From NCBI RefSeq assembly GCF_001625215.2, contig NC_030384.2, positions 46,038,390-46,102,389 on the forward strand: 64,000 bases of DNA, in the 5' to 3' direction. Source of the stretch: Daucus carota subsp. sativus (taxonomy: Eukaryota; Streptophyta; Magnoliopsida; Apiales; Apiaceae). The notes beneath the pieces were generated by a model that saw nothing but the letters and a program-made list of their open reading frames with translations, was not told the origin of the DNA and did not search any database. Below, one piece after another: positions 46,605-59,190 of this stretch (the stretch's first letter is position 1; each line of letters opens with the position of its first letter). The translations under genes were made by a program, and so were the position numbers.

Positions 46605-49600
46605 ATGAATTCAAATTCAAATCAATGTTCACTCCTCAGCAGCTGCCACTTAGGAACCCTAATCCAAAAATTTCAAATCTCCAGCTCTCAAAATCATTCT
46701 CAGCTAGCGGATTGGCCGCGTTTTAATGAGAGAGGTATGTATTTTTCATGTATTGTTTTCGGTTTAATGTTAGATGTTTTCTTTGTAGATGATAAACAAG
46801 CGGTTTCTGCTTACTTTCAGGCTAATTGGGATCATCTCAAGCTTGATAATTTCACCTCCTTGCAAGGTGATTTTGCTTACATTCTGTTGTATTTTCCATG
46901 TATTGTGGTTACAATCTGTTGTATTTATGATGGTGGTTACATTCCGTTTTATTTATGATGGTGGTTCCATTCTGTTCTATTTATGGCGTGTTTATTTGGT
47001 TGATTACAACTGAGATGTAGACAGCCCAGTTCGAAGGAGAAGAAAGATTCATGGGTCGAACACAACACATCAGGAATCCTCCAATACACAGAGTGAGTTT
47101 CAACCAACACTGCTCACAATGTAAAACCATATATTAATAGTTCAAATAACTGTTGTAAAATCAATTGTTGTCTCAAACAACCTGTTTTTCTAGGTGTATT
47201 GAATGGCAGTCCCATTTCTCATGGATTCCGTACTCCTCCTCTGCCCACATTCAACTCTAGACAACCACTATCCAACATAACAAATTTAGGTGGTATGTGC
47301 ACTGTCCTTTAATTACATTTATGTCGAATCTATGTTTTAATTCACTATTTCTGTTGTTAGTAAAACAAACAGTGGTAGTACAGCATTTTTTAATTCCTAC
47401 CTATATTTTAAGGTGGATTGAATGCCAGTCCCAGCTCTGTTGTTGGTAATTATCATGGGTACCGTACTCCCAATGTGCACACATTGAACTCTAGGGAACC
47501 ACTCTCCAACGTAACAAATTTAGGCGGTATGCTCATTTTCTTTGTGCTCCATTTATGTCGATTTGTTCTGATAATGGAGGTAACCGTTAAAGAAACAGTG
47601 TTAGTAAAGATATTGTTGCATTTTCTACCTATTATTTTAGGAGAGTTGACAGGCAGTCCCACTTCTGAATCACATGGATTCCATACTCCCAACAGAACAA
47701 ATTTAGAAGGTATGCGCATTTTCTTTGTGTTTCATTTATGTCGATTGTGTGTTTTCATTGACCAATTGTTATCATAATAATGTTTTTGTATTCTCATTCA
47801 CCATGGTTTATTTTTGGCTATTGTGTGTTTTCATTCACTATTTGTTATGATAATAATAAAGGTAATCGTACAAGGAACTGTGGGCGTAAGGCAGGTACCC
47901 GTTGTGTTGCCACGTCCGAAAATACTCCCCAGACTGCACCCAGAGATTCAACAGGTTGTGGTATTACAATCACAACAAAATATATAGCTGCTTTATAAAT
48001 TATGAAGCATTTATTCATTTCGATATATGATAGATTTCTTTATGATTTTGGACAGTCCCATGCTCTCATATATTCAATAATTTAATTGGTGCAACAAATA
48101 CTCCCCGTACAAGTAGCAGTGTCCGTTCTGGAGCCTTCCGAAGTACAACCTCAACGAACAATACCTCCTGTTCTGCAAAAAACAGGACGCCAGGTACTTA
48201 GGTCATGGAATATTTAAGAGTTCATGGAATATGTTTTATTACTACATGGATTGCATTTTGTTTATGCTGCTGCCTGCTTGACACCATTTGTTGGTGCATT
48301 GTTTTATGTTAGGTTTGTTAAATGCTGAGTCTAATGGATTTGGTTCAACACCTCTGCCTATGCACCCGTCTAGACAACCACTTTCCAATATAACAAATGC
48401 TTCTGGTAAACCTTTGTATTAAAATGAGCATCTTATGATATTGTGTACCTTTTATTTTGAGAATACATAACATTTTACTGGCTTATAACTTAGGCACCCG
48501 TACAACAAATCGTGTGCATAAAGCACCAACCCGCAGTACTACCACATCCACCAATAGCCCTGAATCTGCACCCAAAAAGAAAACAGGTTGCACCCTTAAA
48601 ATTAAAACAGAATATATTTCTCCACAATTTGATGATATTTCATAGAATTAATGAGTTAATTTTTTTGTGCACAGTCCCACGTTCTGATATATTCAAGAAT
48701 CTATTTGCTTCAACAAATAGTCCTCAGTCATGTACAACACAGAATGTTAGAAACCGTTCTGTTGACACTACACAAGTACGCTGTTCACGGTTGTTTCAGG
48801 CAACAAATGATGACACCAATTACGAAGAAATTGGTAACAATTTCTTTCCTTAAGAATCTGGTTGTAATCCTTCAATTCCTTAATTATTCGAACACTAATG
48901 ACTCAAATGTGTTTATTGCTATTAGAGAATTCCCGTCCTACTGATATACCTTCTGAAGACGAAGAACGGCTCTCTGATTCTGGTAATACTTTAGAGCATC
49001 TAACTTTTTAATGATGCCTGCCTAATTCTATTTCCCTATCTTTTTTAAAATTATAAATTATGTTATGTAGATAGGAGTGATGTTTCTGAAGACTCATCAG
49101 AACCGGAGCCATTTGAAGACGCTCTTCCTATGCATCAAGGTAGTTTGTTCTTTTCATGCCACTATTTCTCTACAATAATTTGTAATGGATGTTTTATATT
49201 TTGTAATGGATGTTTTATATTTTTTGCAGTGCCAAATGGCTATGCCTCTTTGGGACCTCCTACCGAGTGCTGTAACAAATGTCATGCTATTATGTGGAAA
49301 GAGGAGAGGGTGAATAAAAATGTTACGAAGGGCATCCCTAAGTTTAGCACATGTTGTGGACAAGGTACCATTAAACTTCCACCGACTCCACCAACTCCTG
49401 ATTACCTCATGCATTTGTACACTGATAAAAACAAGTCCAAGCATTTTAAGCAGCATATCCGTCTATACAATGCAATGTTTTCCTTTACTTCAACTGGTGG
49501 AAAAGTAGACTACTCAATTAATCGTGGAAGAGCTCCTTATGTATATCGTCTCAATGGTCAAAATCACCATGTCTTTGGTACACTCATCCCTGATGATGGA

Positions 49601-52600
49601 AAAGATCCGAAGTTTTGTCAACTTTATATATATGACACTGAACATGAGGTGCAGAATAGGATGAAATGGGTAAGAGTTGATGATGGTGAGCCTGTCAATT
49701 CTGAGATTGTTGAAGGCTTGATAAGGATGCTAGATGAAACTAATCAGCTGGTCAGGAAGTTTAGACAAGCCAGGGATCGCTTCAAAGAGCAGCCAATAAG
49801 GAATCTGAGAATTAAAATGAAAGTCTGTCGTTCGGAGAGTGGCCGTGAAAATAATATCGGCCCATCAGATGAGGTAGCTGCTGTTCTGGTTGGAGACATA
49901 AACACTACAGTTGGTGAAAGGGATATTATTATTGAGAAGACTCATATTGATCCTAATGTGAAAGTTTATGAACGTATCTGCTCTGTACACCCCTCACTTA
50001 TGGCTCTTCAATACCCACTCCTCTTTCCCATGGGTGAAGATGGTTACCATGATGAGATTCCATATGTTGATCCTGACAACCAGAACAAGAAGAAGAGGAA
50101 ACGCATTACCATGAAAGAGTACTACTCTTACAAACTACAAGTTCGAAAAAACGAAGGTATTGCTGCTTATTCTGTTCTGGTTATGTTTTTTGTTCCTTTT
50201 TCTATCGTTTGAGAACATAATGAAATAATTTTCAATCCAACAGGTCTTACAGTTCGTTTGGGTGGGCGTTTGTTTCAACAATATGTTGTAGATGCTTTCT
50301 CTACTGTAGAGCAGGCGCGTTTGTGGTGGCTACGTACTCATCAAAAGATTTTGCGCAGTGATTTGTATACCAATATTTCCAAGAAACTTCAAAAGGGAAA
50401 TACTGACACTGCTAATGTTGGTAAAGGCTTCATTTTACCAGCCAATTTCTTGGGATCCAGGCGATATATGCAGCAGAATTTTCAAGACGCACTAGCTGTC
50501 TGCCGCGTCATAGGTCATCCGGATATTTTCCTCACAATGACTTGCAATGCTTTATGGGATGAAATTTTAGAAATGATGAAGCATCTACCCGGCTGCTCAC
50601 CACAAAACTCTCCTGATATAATAGCAAGAGTATTTCACCAGAAGCTGCAACAAATTGTAGATGACATTAAGAAGAAGAATTATTTTGGTACCTGCCTAGG
50701 AGGTACTATTTAATTTTTATAATGTTTTATTTAAAATCTTCAATTTCCATTCTCCAATTACTGACATTTATTTAATTTGTTAGTTATGTATGTAGTGGAG
50801 TTCCAAAAACGTGGTCTACCACATGTACATATGCTAATCTGGCTAAATTCAGACTCAAAGAAGAACCTGAGTACCAATGTCGACAAATATGTATCTGCCG
50901 AGATTCCAGATCCATTGAAAGATCCTGAAGGTTTCAATGCTGTCAGCAAATTCATGATCCATGGACCATGTGGTCTGCAGAACCCAAAATGTGCTTGCAT
51001 GAAAAATTTTAAATGTACAAAGCATTTTCCGAAGAAGTAAGAGACTAACTTATATTTACTTGCCATTATCTATCTATAAATCATCCATTCTGGAACCTAA
51101 TATCCTATACTGTTATGCAGGTATAATGCCAGCACCATCTTTGATCAATCTGGTTTTCCCATTTACAAACGTAGGAACACTGGAATAAATGTCAAGAAGG
51201 GTCAGTTTTATCTTGACAACAGATGGGTTGTTCCATACAACCGAGATCTGTTAGTCAAGTATCAGTGCCACATGAATGTAGAGATTTGCTGTCATGCTAG
51301 GAGCTTAAAATATTTATTCAAATATTGCTTAAAAGGACATGATCGTGCCACGGTTGAAATTTCTTCTGAGAATGGTAATGCAACAGTTGGAGCTGATCAA
51401 CCAGTTGATGAAATTAATGCATATTTCGATGGTCGGTATATTTGTGCGTGCGAGGCAGCTTACCGCATTTTTGGATATCCAATACACTACCGGTCCATAT
51501 CTGTGCATCGTCTTTCATTCCACCTGCCTGGGGAACGTACGTGCACATTTACAGAAAATGATACTTTAGAGAAAGTTGCACGGAGGAACAGGTACAAGCG
51601 TTCACAGCTGGAAGCTTTCTTTCTACTTAACCAGACAGATCCATCTGCAAGAAAGTATACATATGATCAAATCCCAGAGCATTACGTATGGAATGAATTA
51701 GATATGATATGGACAATGAGGAAGAAAGGAAGTCAAATTGGGAGATTGCTATATACACATCATAGTGCTGGTGAGATTTGGTACCTTCGTCTTTTGCTGA
51801 CTAAGGTGTGCGGTCCCACCTCCTACAATCATTTGAAGACTGTCAATGGGAGATGCTACAATTCCTTCAAAGAAGCATGTTTAAATCTTGGTTTATTGGA
51901 CGATGACAAAGAGTGGCATGAGGTCATTGAAGAGTGTGCTAAATCTGGGCTGCCTCCTCAAATCAGACAGCTCTTTGTCCATATTATTGTTAATTGTCAA
52001 GTTACCGACCTGCTAAATCTATGGCAACGACAATGGAAGTCCATGGCTGATGACATCTTGCTCCAACGTAGGAATTTATACGGCGAAGAACCTACAAACA
52101 TTTCAGAGAAGCAACTACAATTCTATGTTCTTGCAGGTATTGTACATTCCTTCTTCTCACTATGAACAATTCACTGTTTGCAGGCCACTTCTTCATTATA
52201 CAATAATTGCAACTACTTTCGCGTGGTTACTACATATTGTATAGTATTTCCATTAGATTGATGCTAAATATATATTTATTTTTTTGCAGAAATTGATAAG
52301 TTGCTCAGATCCATTGGTAAATCTATCAAACATTTTAGTCAATTGCCACAGCCTCCTTCATCCTACCTGCAAACTGGTCATAATAATTTGGTACTAGAGG
52401 AAACAAGTTACGATCTTGAAAATATGGCAAATGAATTTGAAAGCCTATATCACAACTGTAATCCTGAACAAAAAGAGGTTTATAATGCTGTTCTCAGCTC
52501 AGTGGAGAAGAATGAAGGAGGTCTGTTTTTTGTGTATGGTAGCGGAGGATGTGGTAAAACTTACGTTTGGAAAACATTGATTTACAAGCTCCGCTCACTT

Positions 52601-53929
52601 GGCAAAATCGTTTTACCGGTGGCTTCATCTGGAATTGCTGCCACTCTAATGCCAGGCGGACGCACTGCTCACTCCCGATTCAAAATTCCTATAATGCTTG
52701 ATGAGTACTCCTCTTGTGCGATAGCTCATGATTCTGATATAGCTGAGCTAATCAGAAATACAAGTCTAATCATATGGGATGAAGCACCTATGCAACATAG
52801 GTACGCATTTGAATGCCTCGACCGTTCTTTACGAGATATAATGAAATCTGTTGATCCAAACAGATATCAAATGCCATTTGGAGGGATTACAGTCCTCTTA
52901 GGCGGAGATTTCCGTCAGATCCTCCCAGTTATAAATTATGCCTCTCGTGGTGACATTGTTTCGGCGTGCATCACAAATTCATTGTTGTGGTATAATGCCA
53001 AAATTTATATTCTCCATCGTAATATGAGGCTCAATCAAGGCAACACTGCAGAGGAGGTTGAAGAATTGCGAACTTTTGCTGAATGGGTGTTGAAGATAGG
53101 TAATGGTACTCTGAAACCTCCTCAACAATCTCACATAACCTATGAAGAAGATGACATTCTTCTGCCTATCAATTTCTGTGATCCTGATGTACAGAACTCT
53201 GTTGAGAACATGATAGAGTGGACTTATCCAGACTTGCTGTCAAATTACATGTCAGCTAGCTATATAAGTGAAAGAGCTATACTCACTCCTACAAACCAGG
53301 TAGTTGGTCATTTGAATTCTCAAATTGTTGAAAACCTGCCTGGTGAACAAAGTACCTATTTTAGTGTAGATCGAGCTGAAGATTTCGGTGGCACTGCATC
53401 TGATTTGGGGTTTGCTTTTCCACCTGAGTACTTGAACGCTTTCAACATCTCTGGACTTCCTGCTCACGATTTGAAACTCAAAGTTGGTGCTGCTGTCATG
53501 CTAATGCGCAATCTCAATCAAACTCTTGGCCTGTGTAATGGTACCAGAATGATAGTGACAAAGTGTTTAAGAAATTGTGTTGAATGCGAGGTCATTTGTG
53601 GAGCTTTCGTTGGTTCAAGACATTTCATTCCTAGAATGGAGTTATGCCCGACTGATACCAAACTGCCTTTCAAGCTCATCAGGAAACAGATGCCACTTCA
53701 GATATGCTATTCCATGACCATCAACAAGTCACAAGGCCAGTCGCTTGCTAAAGTTGGATTATATTTGCCAAACCCCGTATTTACTCATGGCCAATACTAT
53801 GTTGCTGTCAGTAGAGTTACTTCTCCTGGTGGTCTTAAAGTCTTCATAAACTCTAGCAATGGCTCACCAACAAATGTAACTAAAAATGTTGTCTACAAGG
53901 AGATTTTTTATAATTTGCCCTCTGCATAA
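46605..53929 (+). CDS. Helitron RepHel protein: HUH replication initiator plus PIF1-type helicase (18 exons, 1852 aa)
   Basis: Exons: 46605-46734, 46789-46866, 47021-47092, 47194-47292, 47413-47526, 47641-47709, 47862-47954, 48056-48193, 48313-48405, 48494-48586, 48675-48833, 48926-48982, 49071-49139, 49230-50156, 50244-50702, 50784-51036, 51121-52136, 52290-53929. The joined frame has no stop. The protein nicks one strand and unwinds DNA for rolling-circle-like transposition. Residues 1-421 are low-complexity repeated modules. Next comes a Cys-rich start ([11 protein letters not shown], then STCCGQG) and the Helitron-like N domain. The HUH motif is PHVHML (H897, H899). The paired tyrosines are Y1032 and Y1036 in KYLFKY. 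The helicase has Walker A GSGGCGKT (1390-1397), IIWDEAPM and TINKSQGQS. All key residues are present, so activity is possible. The first small exons are the least certain part. Confidence 0.9.
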
Positions 53930-54485
53930 TTTTCTAGAGTATAAAATATTGGCCAGTAATGGCAAGCTTGGTTTTTTGTATCAACCTGAATATTGTTTGC
54001 TGATGTTTGAGATTGCTTTAATCAAATATATATGTTCTCTTTTGCATAAGGCAGTGCTCCTATTATTTTCAAGATATCACTATGCTGTTATGGTGCATCA
54101 TCTTAATTCAACTGATTATTGCGAAATAAATTCTTAATTTTACCCTCAGATGTCTGCTTAATATTTTTTTTAATGACAACTTAGATTTTGCAATTATATG
54201 ATATATATTGGAGATGCAGTTTAAGCAAGATCCAATGATATATTGGAAATGAAGTTTAAGCTTCGAATGAAAACAAAAAACATATCAGATTGTACAGATC
54301 ATAATAGGACAATGAATTTTTTATAGTACTCATAGTGGCCCATTTATCCTCAGCATCTACCCTATTTTTGGGCTTTTGTTTTCATCCACACATTCAGATC
54401 TACACATAATATCTTCTACATCAGTTTCCACAAGTACCAAACCAAATCTCAGCACTACCAAGCCATTCTTTTCCAGCTGCAAGAG

Positions 54486-56693
54486 ATGTTTAACCAATTT
54501 CATAGCTTGCTTGAGATTGGAACTGAGCGTAGCGAGTGGTCGATTTCTGTTAGAGTTCAAGCACTATGGAAAAGTATCAACCGTACCACCAACGAATTCA
54601 GAGGATACAATATGGTCTTGACAGATGTGCAGGTAATATACTTCTTTCTATATAGGCTACCTGCTAACAATTAATGAGTTTTACCTACATTCATGAGTAC
54701 TCATTTGATGTTTCCGTGGTCAGGGTTGTCGAATTCATGCTTTTATTATGGACAAAGTAAGTGACAAGTTTGAAAGTTTAATAGAGGAAGGTGATGTCTA
54801 CAATATCTCCAATTTTAAAGTCAAAAAATATGAAGGCAAGGAACAGAACAGAGTTGTTAGAAATGAGAAACACATATTCTTTGACTACCAAACTAAACTT
54901 AAGAAGATGACTGAGGAGCTGTTTACAATTCCACCTTATGCATTTGATTTATTTCCTTTGCAAGAAATGGAGAAGATTTTCAATGACAACTATTTCTTAG
55001 TTGGTAATACTGATCTCTTTTTAATATATGACCTACTTTTTTTGTTATTTTTTTAATATAGTGTTTCTTTACTGTAGATGTCATTGGGAAATTAGAGCAA
55101 TCTGCTCTGTCAACTTATGTTTCAAAGGAGGACAGCAAAAAAACCAATGTCAAATTCAAAATCTTTGATGCAAGGTATTATATTCAACCCACTTTAAGTG
55201 CCGAGTATAGTATTTATTTTAAAACTCTCTTCATATATATACTGATGTATCGCATGAATTAATTAGTGCTCAGATGAATGTGACATTCTTCAATCTATTT
55301 GGTGAAAGTTTTGAGAAAGCTTTGAAAGCAATGGCAGAAGCAGAAGTTATTATTGTTATAGCCTGTGCTAAAGTTAATAAATATGAAGGTGAGTTTGCAT
55401 AGGGCATTGTCTACAACTACCCTGCATTAATTTAGCAGAACTCTAATTTTGTGTAGTCTATTGGAAACAGGTGAACTCTACTTGACCAACTACCCTGCAA
55501 CAAGGTTCTATCTTAATCCTAAACATTACAGCCTCATAGAATTTGAAAACAGGTAGAAAGAATTGTTGTGTTGTTCAAATAATAGACAATAGGGTAAACA
55601 TTCAAGAACAGTTGTAACTAATGTAAATAATACATTTGCAGTGTTACAAGGAAGAAGGCTGAGGAACAGTTGCTGTCTAAGATGTTTACTATTGCTGAGA
55701 TTAAAAACTTAACTGATACCCACATTGAGGTTTGTAGTAAGATCTTGATATGAGCAATTACAAAAATAATTTGCAAATGTTAACAATTTTGTTCTAATGT
55801 TAAACAGAAGGATGTTCGTTGTTCTGTTAAAGTGAAGAAGGTTGAGGAACAATATAATTGGTATGAAAATTGTTGCCCTGGTTGTGGTGAAGAGGTTAAT
55901 AAGGTGGAGGGTAGGTTTAGATGCACAGCTGAATGTAAGAGGAATATACCGTGGCCAGACAAGAGGTGATTATGCTCAAATTAGCGTAATATAAAAAGAC
56001 AATTAATTTGTTAGCGCTGATTTATATTTGGTTTCCTTCAACTAGGTTTCGCTTGACGACGGTTTGTTCTGATGCTTCTGGGATTCTAGCTATTATTTTC
56101 CCAGATGACGAAATCCAACGTATAATTGGCAAAGAAGTATTTGATATTGAGAATGATGAATCACAGGTTCTACTTAGAGAATATATTTGCTTTAAAGAAT
56201 TAACTTGAAATATCATTGCTGATTTGTTATTATCATTGCTTAGGTTGGTGCCGACGGTTCTACTTTCCCTCCTTTGCTAAAAGAATTTGAGAAGAGGGAT
56301 TATATTGTCACAATTACAATTTCCGCTTTGAATATCAACAAAACGTCCAAGGTTTACAAAGCAAAGAAGCTTGATAATCCTGAAGAAAACTTAGGTGAAA
56401 ATGAACCTGCAGAGTTAAAATCTGCCGAAACAGTTGACCATACTATGGAAACGGTAAGTTATGAATTTAGCCAATTAGCTTTCATCAAAACATTTGCTTT
56501 CAAAATGAATTTTATTAGCTTCATCTGGTTTAATATATGCTCAAATCAGGTATCCGAAACTGTTGCTGAACCCAGAACATCCTCTCCACCAACTGAGAAG
56601 TCCTCCAACAGGACCAGAGGCATCAAGAACAAAAATCCTGTTAAATGTGGGATCTTGGCTGAAACACCTAACACTAAGATGAAGAAATCTTAA
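54486..56693 (+). CDS. RPA1-like single-strand DNA-binding protein A, Helitron-associated (10 exons, 482 aa)
   Basis: Exons: 54486-54632, 54724-55003, 55078-55174, 55267-55388, 55471-55552, 55642-55729, 55808-55965, 56046-56166, 56244-56453 and 56550-56693. The phases join to one open frame. It resembles the large subunit of replication protein A, with OB-fold domains that bind single-stranded DNA. The first OB region holds WSISVRVQALWKS and GCRIHAFIMD; a middle one starts DVIGKLEQ. A zinc-ribbon segment has C295-x2-C298 and C311-x3-C315 within a C-terminal OB fold. At 482 residues it is shorter than host RPA70 and lacks its N-terminal protein-interaction domain, as in other Helitron RPA genes. 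It begins 556 bases after the RepHel stop on the same strand. The tail after about residue 400 is Lys/Glu/Ser-rich. Confidence 0.85.
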
Positions 56694-57102
56694 TATGGTA
56701 AGTAGGAAAACGTTTTTTGTTGTTGTTAAGTTCAATTTCTAAATTCATTTACTTATCATATCAGAACAAAATCTCCTTGCAGGATTGGCAGGATAGCTAC
56801 CTCTTTTGTTGTCTACTCCAGAATGCTTAGAATAGCAACTGCGAAAATTGCTTCTTTTGTGCTCAGTTGATATAAGTATCTATATATATCAGTAATAGAT
56901 TTAACTTTTGAAACAGCTGTACTATTTCTTATGTTCAGAACATTTGCTGCACTATTTGAATAGCTACACCATTTAATTATGAACCATCTACCAAAGCTTG
57001 AATATATTAGCTTTTCTGACCATATACTCTTATTCAGTCTATAAAAACAAACCGTTGTACAAGCTTAGCAGCATATCTCAGCTAAACCATAAACACAATA
57101 AC

Positions 57103-59190
57103 ATGTCTTCCAAAAAATGCGATTCTTTCAAAGATGTAAACAAAGTGCGCTATGATTGGAAAGTCACAGCTAGGGTGATGAATTTATGGAGAGGAGTGTC
57201 TACGAAAGGAGAACCGTTTACTAGCTTCAATCTATTACTTCTTGATAATAAGGTAACATTTGTAACATTTTGATGTGTTTAATGTTTGTGAACTATTCTA
57301 AATATCAACATGTCTTTCGAAATCAGCGTTGTCGTGTTCATGCTTTTGTTCCTGGGAGCGTGGCTGCTAGCTTAGAGCCAATATTACAAATAGGAAAAAT
57401 ATACCTCTTCAACAACTTCACCGCCAAGGATTACAAGGCTGATGAAAAATTCAGGCCAGTACACAAAACTTGGCAAATTGTTCTAGGACAAGAGACAAAA
57501 ATCACCTGTTTAGATGAGAACGAGGTAGCCATTGACAAAGCTGCATTCGATTTTTACGATCTGGCAGATCTTAAAGACTTGGCAAATCAATCAACCTATT
57601 TAACTGGTACTTACAACTTCTCATAACATGCAGCTATACATCATTGCCGAAAAAATTAAATGATTTATGCTTTCATATTGTCTAATCCATTATTCAGATG
57701 TCATTGGAGTTGTGCATGAACGTGAAATACAACTAGGAGACATTAAAAATCGATTTGGTGTCCAGCAACGCCAAATAAAAATAACTATCACAGATGGAAG
57801 GTATTTTTATTATATGTCGACCACTTTGTTTACATAATTAAAACTGATATTTGTTCTTGCATTTTACAAGGAGAATGGTGAAGGTCACTTTCTGGGACGA
57901 TTTTGCTCAATTATTTGCTGATGCGGTGAAGAAGAATACTTTTGAGTACCCTCTAATTCTCATTGTGTGTTGTGGAAGAGCACAAGAGTGGCAGAGTATG
58001 CATTGTTCCATGTTCTAATTTCATTTTTAGACTCATTTCATATGGTAATATAACATTGATTAGATTTGAAAATTTGTAGAACAAATAAACATCACAAATG
58101 TAACTGCAACTACCTTCTACATAAACTGCAATCACAGCAGTGTCGCCCACATGAGGAAAATGTATGAAACCTATCCTACATCTAAGTACTATATTTACTT
58201 CGCATAATTTGGATCTCCTAACATACTGTATTTAACCAATGTCGCAAGGCTAAAACAACCTGAGTTCGAGGAATACAACAAATCAGTCCCAAAATGGAAA
58301 CCCATCCAGATGCTAAGCATAAACCAAATCAAAAATGTCAAAGCGGATGACTCTGAGGTGAAAAATATGTTTTTGTAGTTTGTTCTGCCTTAAATATGTC
58401 AATTACCATCATGTAAATAACTAACAATAAAAAACTGCAGACTGAGGTTCTATGCAAGGTGATTATTGACAAAGTCATGCAGGATACATGGTACAAAGAT
58501 ATATGTACATCATGCTATAGCAAACTTCAGGTTGTAGGCTATGAAATGAAGTGTCTGACCTGTCCTAGAACTGTTCCTTATGCAGACAAGTGGTACTATA
58601 CTCTCTGTTGCATGTTTTCATATATATAGATTTAGTTTATTTTAGACACTTAGTTTATTTGGTTATTTTTTCACATAGGTTTGAAATTTGCTGCATGGCT
58701 TCCGATGCAACTGGTAGCATACCAATTATGTTGGACAACTTCTCAGCTATGAAATGTTTTGGAAAAAGAGCTTACGATGTCTACAATAAGGTATCGACTG
58801 AACTAATATACATACGAAATGTTAACATTTTGACTGCGTCATGCATGATTGCAGGGAAATGAAGCCTTTCCAGAAATTATTAAATCACTCGAGAAAAATC
58901 TTTACACTGTGAAGATCCTGATTACCATCCACAACATTACTGGTAGGAACAAGGTTTACACTGTTAAGGATATGGTTCCTGGACACATCGTAAAAACAGA
59001 AGCATCGGAGAGTGAAGACACTACACCTAAACCAGTACAAGAATCTTTTGCTGAGGTGAAAATCTAAAACCAATTGAATGAACATAGTTTTTTCATTGTA
59101 ACTCTATATATTGATGCTAACAATATCCTATTTGGCAAACAGCCTTCCAGTTCAAGCTATCACCTGGACTCTGTTTCACCAAACAACTGA
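57103..59190 (+). CDS. RPA1-like single-strand DNA-binding protein B, Helitron-associated (10 exons, 453 aa)
   Basis: Exons: 57103-57252, 57327-57606, 57698-57800, 57871-57995, 58080-58161, 58249-58357, 58441-58592, 58679-58790, 58855-59055 and 59143-59190. The layout parallels RPA gene A: WKVTARVMNLWRG then RCRVHAFVPGS in the first OB fold, DVIGVVHE at the next, and a zinc ribbon C305-x2-C308 with C321-x2-C324. Exon sizes also correspond (150/280/103/125 against 147/280/97/122), so the two genes descend from one duplication, yet their proteins are clearly diverged. The C-terminus is ambiguous: reading through the last donor gives stop 59067, four codons after the donor; splicing adds 16 residues and ends at 59190. 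The frame is intact. Confidence 0.83.

Noticed and set aside
47194..48586. Regularly spaced similar blocks that look array-like
   Set aside because: The repeated blocks are exons with splice sites and a continuous frame, of unequal length, in a plant genome. They are not a CRISPR array.
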